Shown: positions 24,534 through 30,349 of the stretch, in pieces
How the letters are laid out: each line of letters opens with the position of its first letter
Position numbering within the stretch: the stretch's first letter is position 1
From: Magnetococcales bacterium
GTDB lineage: Bacteria > Pseudomonadota > Magnetococcia > Magnetococcales > DC0425bin3
Direction: 5' to 3'
Length of the DNA stretch: 30,349 bases
NCBI GenBank assembly: GCA_015229045.1
Contig: JADGCJ010000031.1
Location: 1 to 30,349, forward strand
Notes under the pieces: generated by a model
The model's database searches: none
The model's input: the letters and a program-made list of their open reading frames with translations, nothing else
What the model was told of the DNA's origin: nothing
Position numbers and translations under genes: made by a program

Positions 24534-26670
24534 CCCCCATACAGCTCTTGTCGAGGGGACGCACAACCCGGAGGCCGATCCTCCAACCCGGGAGATGGAT
24601 GAATCCTCTCTTGCGTCGCTCTGCGCCCAGGCCATGACCGCGCAACAGCAGCAGGATTTTGCCGAGGCGGAACGTCTGTACCGTCTGATTCTGCTCCACG
24701 CCCCCCGCCATGCCGCCTCGCTGCGCAATCTTGGCCTGTTGTGCTTGCAAAAAGGGCACTCCGAGGAGGCCATCCCCTTTTTTGAACAGTTTTTGCTCCT
24801 GCAACCCGCCTCCGTGCCGATACGCTTTTTGCTGGCGAATACCCTGCTGGGGCACCATCGCCTGGAGGATGCCACCCGCCACTTCCAGGAGGTGCTGCAT
24901 CTGGATCCCACTCATGCCGCCGCGACCTATCATCTGGGATTGGCCCTCCAGGGTCAGGGCAACCTGACCGCAGCCATAACAGCCTTCCGCCGTGCCCTGA
25001 CACTCCCTGAAGCCGACAGAGGACACATTCTTGCCTCCCTGGGTGCGGCATATCGCTCCAACGGAGACCTTGCAGAAGCCGAGACCTGTTATCGCGCCGC
25101 CCTCGACCTGGAACCGGACAATCACCCGCTACGCAACTCCCTGGGACTCCTGCTCCAGGAGAGGGGCCAGGCCCGGCAGGCCATCGACGCATTCCAGACC
25201 ATCCTGGCTGCGCAACCCCGCACCGTGATGACCTGGAACAACCTGGGCATTCTCTTCCGCAAAGAGGGCGCACTCGACATGGCCGAGACGTGCTATCGCA
25301 CTGCCCTGGAGATCGATCCGGACTTCTTCGAGGCCTGGAACAATCTGGCCATCGTTCTGGGCGACATGGGATACGTCGAAGAGGCTGTCGCGGCCTATCG
25401 CAAGGCGTTGGCGATCAATCCCACCTCGGCCAAAACCCACTCCAATCTGATCATGAACCTGCACTACATGCCCGCAAGCGATGCCGCCTCGCTGCTGGCG
25501 GAGAGTCGTGCCTACCAGCAACGCCACATTGCCCCCCTCGCCCGCCAGGCCCCTTCGCATGGCAACGATCCCGATCCGTACCGTCGTCTGCGCATCGGCT
25601 ATCTCTCTCCCGACTTCAGACAGCACCCTGTGGGGTTTTTCTGGCAGCCGGTTATGGCCGCCCACAATAAAGGCCAGTTTGAGATTTATTGCTATTCAGG
25701 GGTGACGCAGAGCGACTGGATCACGCAGCGGATGCAGGGTTGGGCCGATCACTGGCGCCCGGTCAAGGAGTTGGACGACCCCTCCCTGGCCCGGCTGATC
25801 AGGGAAGATGGCATCGATCTCCTGGTCGACCTCTCCGGTCATACCGATGGCAACCGTCTGCCCCTGTTTGCCCGCCGACCGGCACCCATCCAAGTGACGG
25901 CGGGCGGCCATTGCAACACAACGGGCCTGGAGGTGATCGATTATCTGGTCTGCGATCGCTTTCATGCCCCGCCGGGAGCCGAGGTCGAATTCAGCGAAAC
26001 ACCTCTGCGCCTGCCCGATGACTACATCTGCTACGCCCCCCCCCCCTACGCCCCCCCGGTCAGCCCCCTGCCCGCGCTGGAGAGGGGCCATATCACGCTG
26101 GGTTGCTTCAACAACCAGATCAAGGTGACGCCGGAGGTGGTCTCTCTATGGTCCGCTATTCTGCATCGTCTGCCGGGGTCGCGTCTGATCATGCACTCCG
26201 CAGGCCTGGACGACCCCAAAACCCGTGCCCGCTATGGAGGATGGTTTCGCGCTCAGGGGATCGATGCCACCCGGCTGGAGCTGGGTGGTCGCCTTGCGCA
26301 TCGTGCGTTGCTGGCCGCCTACGGGGAGATGGATATCGCCCTGGACCCCTTTCCCTACTCGGGCGGACTCACCACCCTGGAGGCCCTGTGGATGGGTGTG
26401 CCGGTGGTGACCATGACCGGACGGACTTTTTGCGGTCGCCACAGCACCAGCCATTTGAGCAACGCCGGGCTGACAGCGCTGGTGACCCACTCTCCCGAGG
26501 CCTACATGGACACCGTCCGCGAATTGACCCATAATCCGGACGGGCTGGCGCACCTGCGCACCACCCTGCGGAGGCGCATGGAACAGTCGCCGTTGTGCGA
26601 CGGCCCCCGCTACACCCGCAACCTGGAACTGGCTTTCCGCAATATCTGGCAACAGTGGTGCAAATCATGA
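24526..26670 (+). CDS. TPR-SPINDLY family O-GlcNAc-transferase-like glycosyltransferase (GT41)
   Basis: The protein has 714 residues. The first about 310 hold roughly eight tetratricopeptide repeats (for example WNNLGILFRKEGALDMAETCYRTALEIDP-type units) for binding a protein partner. The C-terminal SPINDLY catalytic region shows LRIGYLSPDFRQHPVGFF, DGIDLLVDLSGHTDGNRL, GCFNNQIKVTPEVVSLW and DPFPYSGGLTTLEALWMG followed by VPVVTMTGRTFCGRHSTSHL, which hold the sugar nucleotide in GT41 enzymes. It should glycosylate Ser/Thr of cytoplasmic proteins, or flagellins as suggested for some bacterial relatives; the target is unknown. ATG 24526 overlaps the pab gene by eight bases. A second in-frame ATG at 24595 is possible. 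Confidence 0.9.
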   Translation: MRDPHTALVEGTHNPEADPPTREMDESSLASLCAQAMTAQQQQDFAEAERLYRLILLHAPRHAASLRNLGLLCLQKGHSEEAIPFFEQFLLLQPASVPIRFLLANTLLGHHRLEDATRHFQEVLHLDPTHAAATYHLGLALQGQGNLTAAITAFRRALTLPEADRGHILASLGAAYRSNGDLAEAETCYRAALDLEPDNHPLRNSLGLLLQERGQARQAIDAFQTILAAQPRTVMTWNNLGILFRKEGALDMAETCYRTALEIDPDFFEAWNNLAIVLGDMGYVEEAVAAYRKALAINPTSAKTHSNLIMNLHYMPASDAASLLAESRAYQQRHIAPLARQAPSHGNDPDPYRRLRIGYLSPDFRQHPVGFFWQPVMAAHNKGQFEIYCYSGVTQSDWITQRMQGWADHWRPVKELDDPSLARLIREDGIDLLVDLSGHTDGNRLPLFARRPAPIQVTAGGHCNTTGLEVIDYLVCDRFHAPPGAEVEFSETPLRLPDDYICYAPPPYAPPVSPLPALERGHITLGCFNNQIKVTPEVVSLWSAILHRLPGSRLIMHSAGLDDPKTRARYGGWFRAQGIDATRLELGGRLAHRALLAAYGEMDIALDPFPYSGGLTTLEALWMGVPVVTMTGRTFCGRHSTSHLSNAGLTALVTHSPEAYMDTVRELTHNPDGLAHLRTTLRRRMEQSPLCDGPRYTRNLELAFRNIWQQWCKS

Positions 26671-27269
26671 GCAACGATTTTCCTTTCCCCCCGGAACCCA
26701 CCATCACCATCCACGATCCCCTGGCCGAGTTTCTCGGGGCTGGAAAGGGATATTTCACCTACACCTTCGAGGATGCCGTCAAGCTGGCCGGACATGCCTG
26801 TCCGACGGTGGCGGGGGCCTTTCTCATGGTCGTTCAGGCATTGCAACTGCTCTATCCCCATGAAACACCCGAGCGCGGCGATGTGGAAATTGTCATCCCC
26901 GGTTTGCCGGATCAAGGCGTCAACGGACCCATCAGTCAGGTGTTCACCCTGGTGACCGGGGCCGCCCCGGAGACCGGATTTCACGGCCTCGGCGGACGTT
27001 TTTCCCGCAAGGATCTGCTGCGTTTCGACACCTCCTCCTCTCGGGAAGGCCCCTGGTTTCGTTTTCGGCGCCTGTCCAATGGCAAGTCGGTTGGTTTGAG
27101 CTACTCGCCACAAGCCATTCCCGCCGTGCCGGGCATGGCCCAGGATATGGAACCCGTGCTTTCGGGTCGCGCCGATGCAGCGACCCTGGAACGCTTTCAA
27201 ACCGCCTGGCGGCAGCGCGTCCAGATGATTCTGGCCGATGGTGGCCGTCGCACCATCCGGCAACGGTGA
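26667..27269 (+). CDS. FmdE-like protein
   Basis: This 200-residue soluble protein overlaps the preceding gene by ATGA. Its main mark is FEDAVKLAGHACPTVAGAFLMVVQAL (GHACPTVAG at 42-50), which resembles the GHxCPG segment of FmdE, named after the molybdenum formylmethanofuran dehydrogenase operon. FmdE-like domains often bind a metal, and His43 and Cys45 are candidate ligands. The C-terminal treble-clef zinc domain of archaeal FmdE is not seen. The family name does not imply methanofuran chemistry here. Next to it, six bases away, is a SagB-type nitroreductase, so the two may act on one redox-related substrate. Assignment is by one motif and fold-like pattern only. Confidence 0.6.
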   Translation: MSNDFPFPPEPTITIHDPLAEFLGAGKGYFTYTFEDAVKLAGHACPTVAGAFLMVVQALQLLYPHETPERGDVEIVIPGLPDQGVNGPISQVFTLVTGAAPETGFHGLGGRFSRKDLLRFDTSSSREGPWFRFRRLSNGKSVGLSYSPQAIPAVPGMAQDMEPVLSGRADAATLERFQTAWRQRVQMILADGGRRTIRQR

Positions 27270-27275
27270 CCCCCC

Positions 27276-28964
27276 ATGAAGGAATCCCCTCTCGAAGCAA
27301 CCGGCGTGTGTGCCTATCACACCCGCAGCAAACACCGCCCCCGCAATTATGCCGCCGGGCCAGGGTATATCGATTGGGAGACCCAGCCCGACCCCTTTCG
27401 GCGCTATGTCGGCGCCCCGGTCACCTCCCTCCCCCTGCTGGCCGATACGGTGCCGACTCCGTTTGCCGCCACCTGCCTGCCCGGCCAGGTGACCCCATAC
27501 CCCCTCGACGGAGAGAGTGTCGCCCTGCTGTTCGAACTCTCCCTGGGTCTGGCGGCCTGGAAGGAGTATCAAGGTGTGCGCTGGGCGCTGCGCTGCAATC
27601 CTTCCAGCGGCAATCTCCACCCCACGGAGGGGTACGCCATCGTGCCACCCCTCGCCGCCGACTGGCCCGAAGGCGCTTTCACCCGTGCGGCGCATGCCCC
27701 CCTGGCCGCCGGGGTTTATCACTACTCCAGCCGCGATCACATCCTGGAGGCCAGGCTCCAGGTTGCCGGGTTGGCCGATCTCATACCCAGGGATACCTTT
27801 TTGCTCGGTCTCAGCTCCATCCATTGGCGCGAGGCGTGGAAATATGGTGAACGCGGCTATCGGTATTGTCAGCTGGATGTGGGACATGCGGTGGGAGCGG
27901 TGCGTTATGCGGCGGCAAGCCTGGGATGGCGCGCCACCATCCTGCTCGATCCCGCCGACGCCGACATCGTCGGCCTGCTGGGCCTGGGACGCAGCAATCC
28001 CCCGGGCGCCGAGACAGAACACCCCGATCTGTTGCTCCTGATCCAGACCGATGCCGGTGTCCAAACCCGCATGCCCCGGGAACGGCTGGTCGCCATGCTC
28101 GAGCAGTGCCAACAGGCACGCTGGCTGGGGCATCCCAACACTCTCAGCCAGAATCATGCCCACGCCTGGCCAGCCATCGATCAGGCCGCCACCGCTGCCG
28201 ACAAACCTGCCACCTCCGAGGGGATCTGGCAACCGGAGCCTCTGCCGCCCCTTACCACCTCCACCGATAAACGCAGCGCAGCCGACCTGATCCGGAAGCG
28301 GCGCAGCGGTCAGGCCTACGATGCCACTTATGTGTTACCGCGAGCGGCCTTCCATGGCATGTTGGATCGGCTGCTGCCCCGGGCATCCATCCCCCCCTGG
28401 GATGCCCTGCCCTGGCGACCGCGTATCCATCCGGTCTTTTTTGTGCATCGGGTCACCGACCTGGAACCAGGAGCCTACATTCTGGTGCGCGATGCCGACA
28501 GCCGACCCAACCTCGAAGCCGCCATGGCCGACGAGTTCGGCTGGGAGAAACCACCCGGTTGCCCGGACCATCTGCCGCTCTTCATGCTGACGCAGTGCGA
28601 CATGCAGGAGCAGGCCAGGGAAATCTCCTGCCATCAGGAGATTGCCGCCGATGGCGCTTTCAGTCTGGGCATGCTGGCCGAGTTCTCCTCCACTCTCCAG
28701 GAGGGGGAGTGGCTCTATCGTCGTCTCTTTTGGGAGGCCGGGGTTTTGGGACACCTGCTCTATCTGGAAGCGGAGAGCATCGGCCTGCGTGGCACGGGCA
28801 TTGGCTGCTTCTTCGACGATCACTTCCACGACTTTCTCGGCCTGGAAGATGACCGCTTCCAGAGCCTGTATCACTTCACCGTCGGCAAGGCCATCGAGGA
28901 CAAACGGCTGGTGACCCTGCCCGCCTATTCATTCCAGAGGGATTTTCATGAGGGGGAGCCGTAA
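27276..28964 (+). CDS. SagB/ThcOx-type dehydrogenase with tandem nitroreductase domains
   Basis: The protein has 562 residues. The start region YHTRSKHRPRNYAAGPGYIDW followed by QPDPFRRYVGAP is characteristic of the stand-alone two-domain SagB/ThcOx dehydrogenases. The first nitroreductase domain has RCNPSSGNLHPTEGYAIV (FMN phosphate region) and GHAVGAVRYAAASLGWRATIL. The second begins LIRKRRSGQAYDATYVLPRAAF and ends WEAGVLGHLLYLEAESIGLRGTGIGCFFDD. SagB enzymes oxidise azolines to azoles in thiazole/oxazole-modified peptides, but this long version also occurs without a cyclodehydratase. None is visible here, and no precursor peptide was found, so the substrate is open. It is the last gene of the plus-strand run; no terminator hairpin is visible after it and the next gene converges. 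Confidence 0.85.
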   Translation: MKESPLEATGVCAYHTRSKHRPRNYAAGPGYIDWETQPDPFRRYVGAPVTSLPLLADTVPTPFAATCLPGQVTPYPLDGESVALLFELSLGLAAWKEYQGVRWALRCNPSSGNLHPTEGYAIVPPLAADWPEGAFTRAAHAPLAAGVYHYSSRDHILEARLQVAGLADLIPRDTFLLGLSSIHWREAWKYGERGYRYCQLDVGHAVGAVRYAAASLGWRATILLDPADADIVGLLGLGRSNPPGAETEHPDLLLLIQTDAGVQTRMPRERLVAMLEQCQQARWLGHPNTLSQNHAHAWPAIDQAATAADKPATSEGIWQPEPLPPLTTSTDKRSAADLIRKRRSGQAYDATYVLPRAAFHGMLDRLLPRASIPPWDALPWRPRIHPVFFVHRVTDLEPGAYILVRDADSRPNLEAAMADEFGWEKPPGCPDHLPLFMLTQCDMQEQAREISCHQEIAADGAFSLGMLAEFSSTLQEGEWLYRRLFWEAGVLGHLLYLEAESIGLRGTGIGCFFDDHFHDFLGLEDDRFQSLYHFTVGKAIEDKRLVTLPAYSFQRDFHEGEP

Positions 28965-28975
28965 AATCTTTGACC

Positions 28976-29260
28976 TTAAACCATGATGTCGATATGCACC
29001 GGCACCGACAGGGGCGTGGTATGCCCGCCAACAGGAACCTTGGCATGCAGCACTTTGGCCAGGCTCTGATTCGCCAATTGATCGTTGGTGCGGGTCACGA
29101 TGTCAGCCGAACCGATGGAGACCCTGTCCCTGACGTGGGAGCCGGTCATCGCAGCACTCCTGTCAGCCCCCGGGGCGGACGAAATTCCCCCCTGTGTGGC
29201 TTGGTATGACCTGTTGGCAGCAGGGTTGAAGGGAGGGAAGGTCGGCAGTTGCGTATCCAT
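28976..29260 (-). CDS. Small protein of unknown function
   Basis: The protein has about 94 residues, with a Pro/Ala/Ser-rich, probably disordered N-terminal half and a short helix-like segment TNDQLANQSLAKVLHAKVP. I do not recognise a family. ATG 29260 has AGGA nine bases upstream; GTG 29302 and ATG 29287 are in-frame alternatives without a ribosome site. It follows the larger unknown gene within about 55 bases on the same strand and probably shares its transcript. No signal peptide or membrane segment is visible. Composition and codon pattern look like the neighbours, and the space is otherwise unfilled, which supports it being real. Confidence 0.55.
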   Translation of the reverse strand: MDTQLPTFPPFNPAANRSYQATQGGISSAPGADRSAAMTGSHVRDRVSIGSADIVTRTNDQLANQSLAKVLHAKVPVGGHTTPLSVPVHIDIMV

Positions 29261-29314
29261 GCGCGTGTTTCCTGAGGGCGTGGGCATCGGTTCGGGCAGC
29301 ACTTCCGGGCGTGA

Positions 29315-30055
29315 TCAGTGGACCCCATGGCCCAGAGCCAAACGATAATGCAGCAAAAACCCCTTGCGTTTGCGAAAGGTGGCTGGTTCCAGGCAGGCCC
29401 GGCAAGAGTTCAGGGCATCCGTGAGAAAGACAACCTGATCGGGGTAGGAAAAGCTCCTTTCTGCGTAGAGGTCGAAATAGTCGGGTTCTGTCGGGGCAAT
29501 ACAACCGATCGGAGTCTCCTGGGCGTCGTAGCGGGTGTTGCAGGCAGCACTTTGGGCCAGAAAAGGGGCCATGCTGTCAAGCAATTCCAGACTGTTCTGG
29601 CCAGCCGTCGCCTCGGCCCAGGCACGATGAACGGCGTGTGGAGCATGGGGCGGTGGAAAAACCATGGCCGGCAGCTGTCCGGGAGCCACGGCAAACGGGT
29701 TCAACAACTGCATGGCCTGCTCTTCGGTCAGGGTTTCGCCTTGAATCGGTCTGCTCAATCCATGAACCTTGGCAAGGAGATGAAGTTCCCGCCGGGTCAG
29801 AGTGCCAAGAAACTCCAGGGCGCTGTCACAATCGACCTGGGTGCGGGCACGATGGATCAGGTCGGCAAATTGTTCCACATCGGCATCGGGAAGCTGTCGC
29901 GAGCGCAGCTGTCCGATGGTCCAGTCCGGCAGAATATCGCGCGCAGACGGCCTGGCCAACATGTCGTCGGCTGTTTCCAAAATCCCCAGAAAACGCGACA
30001 TGCCAGCCGTGACCGGAGCCACGGCAAACGATCGACGCGACGCAGAACTCTTCAT
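29315..30055 (-). CDS. Protein of unknown function
   Basis: The protein has 246 residues from the ATG at 30055, which has GGGGG nine bases upstream. In-frame starts further up (ATG 30091, ATG 30100, TTG 30118) are possible, giving up to 267. It is soluble, alpha-helical in the first half (VEQFADLIHRARTQVDCDSALEFLGTLTRRELHLLAKVHGL), with a loop-rich middle (APGQLPAMVFPPPHAPHAVHRAW) and a Cys/Tyr-containing C-terminal part. I recognise no family or catalytic motif. A candidate sigma-54 promoter lies upstream and the small unknown gene follows, so the two likely form a conditionally expressed pair. A link to motility or nitrogen control is only a guess from that promoter type. Confidence 0.65.
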   Translation of the reverse strand: MKSSASRRSFAVAPVTAGMSRFLGILETADDMLARPSARDILPDWTIGQLRSRQLPDADVEQFADLIHRARTQVDCDSALEFLGTLTRRELHLLAKVHGLSRPIQGETLTEEQAMQLLNPFAVAPGQLPAMVFPPPHAPHAVHRAWAEATAGQNSLELLDSMAPFLAQSAACNTRYDAQETPIGCIAPTEPDYFDLYAERSFSYPDQVVFLTDALNSCRACLEPATFRKRKGFLLHYRLALGHGVH

Positions 30056-30165
30056 GTTGGCAGACCCCCAATGTCCCTTTGTGGTATCCATGGCACCCAT
30101 GCACAAACGGGAAACCAATGGCCTCGTCGGCTTGCGGTCTCAGTCGGGCATTCGGTTTATTAATC

Positions 30166-30180
30166 GCAATATACATGCCA
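30166..30180 (-). promoter_or_regulatory. Candidate sigma-54 (RpoN) promoter
   Basis: On the minus strand the sequence reads TGGCATGTATATTGC, keeping the obligatory GG and GC with exactly ten bases between and an extra T before TGG. Consensus is TGGCACG-N4-TTGCW; the differences are at the last base of TGGCAC and the W. Transcription would start near 30154, 36-100 bases before the possible starts of the unknown gene. Confidence 0.5.
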
Positions 30181-30294
30181 ATGATCGATAAGGGCCTGAT
30201 GGGTAGAAATCAGGCATGCGCGGGAGGAGGAGTTGTCTGATTTTTGACGAATTGAAAGACCGGGATGGGAGTCCAGAGGGAAGGGCTGTGCCCT

Positions 30295-30349
30295 CAGGGC
30301 AATCGCATTTGAAATTGGCATGCTTGAAAAATCGGACCTTAAACCGCGT
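30295..30349 (+). mobile_element. Left end of another MITE-like element, cut by the window end
   Basis: All 55 bases align without gaps to 13886-13940, with two substitutions, starting with the same CAGGGCAATCGCATTTG terminal repeat and in the same orientation. High identity over the terminal part suggests recent movement compared with the truncated copy at 18463-18660. Confidence 0.8.

Noticed and set aside
22467..24911. 814-codon minus-strand open frame opposite the pab fusion
   Set aside because: Antisense shadow of the PabB-PabC gene. The translation has no recognisable domain.
26610..28232. 540-codon minus-strand open frame opposite the FmdE-like and SagB genes
   Set aside because: Antisense to two plus-strand genes that have family motifs. 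Composition is typical of a shadow frame.
27276..28964. Thiazole/oxazole-modified microcin cluster around the SagB-type gene
   Set aside because: No YcaO cyclodehydratase, SagC-like protein, precursor peptide or exporter is present within the window, so a TOMM cluster cannot be claimed.
30194..30215. GCCTGAT/ATCAGGC hairpin as a terminator
   Set aside because: A seven-base stem without a U-tract on either strand, and no gene ends next to it inside the window.

Overview
The window looks like a chromosomal stretch from a Gram-negative, respiring bacterium of the Pseudomonadota, GC-rich (by eye near 60%) and densely coded. TPR-glycosyltransferase fusions, a CCG-domain succinate dehydrogenase and abundant GGGGCTCCGCCCC-type hairpin repeats would fit the Magnetococcales/Alphaproteobacteria side, but that placement is an inference. 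No rRNA, tRNA, phage gene or CRISPR array was seen.

Left block (about 220-13781, all genes on the minus strand). Reading with transcription: a CorA-like two-membrane-segment protein, a GNAT acetyltransferase, an RLAN/RimK-type ATP-grasp ligase, a CgeB-like glycosyltransferase, haem A synthase, then a complete methylmalonyl-CoA module: methylmalonyl-CoA mutase, MeaB chaperone GTPase, propionyl-CoA carboxylase beta and alpha chains, and methylmalonyl-CoA epimerase. The module interconverts propionyl-CoA and succinyl-CoA. Haem A synthase implies an aa3-type terminal oxidase elsewhere in the genome.

Middle (about 13886-18660). A 247-bp MITE-like element with 17-bp perfect terminal inverted repeats lies between the divergent blocks. 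It is followed by a lone PstS-like phosphate-binding protein behind a good candidate Pho box, an AT-rich region with a membrane-anchored SGNH-like protein, and a TPR/GT9/methyltransferase-like fusion protein. A second, diverged copy of the hairpin repeat follows.

Right block (about 19034-28964, plus strand). SdhA, SdhB and a double-CCG-domain SdhE make up a class E succinate dehydrogenase/fumarate reductase without SdhC/SdhD. They are followed, with overlaps or very short gaps, by a PabB-PabC fusion (p-aminobenzoate synthesis), a TPR-SPINDLY O-GlcNAc-transferase-like protein, an FmdE-like protein and a SagB/ThcOx-type double nitroreductase. Succinate links the left and right metabolic blocks.

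Right edge. Two minus-strand genes of unknown function lie behind a candidate sigma-54 promoter, and the window ends inside another copy of the MITE-like element.
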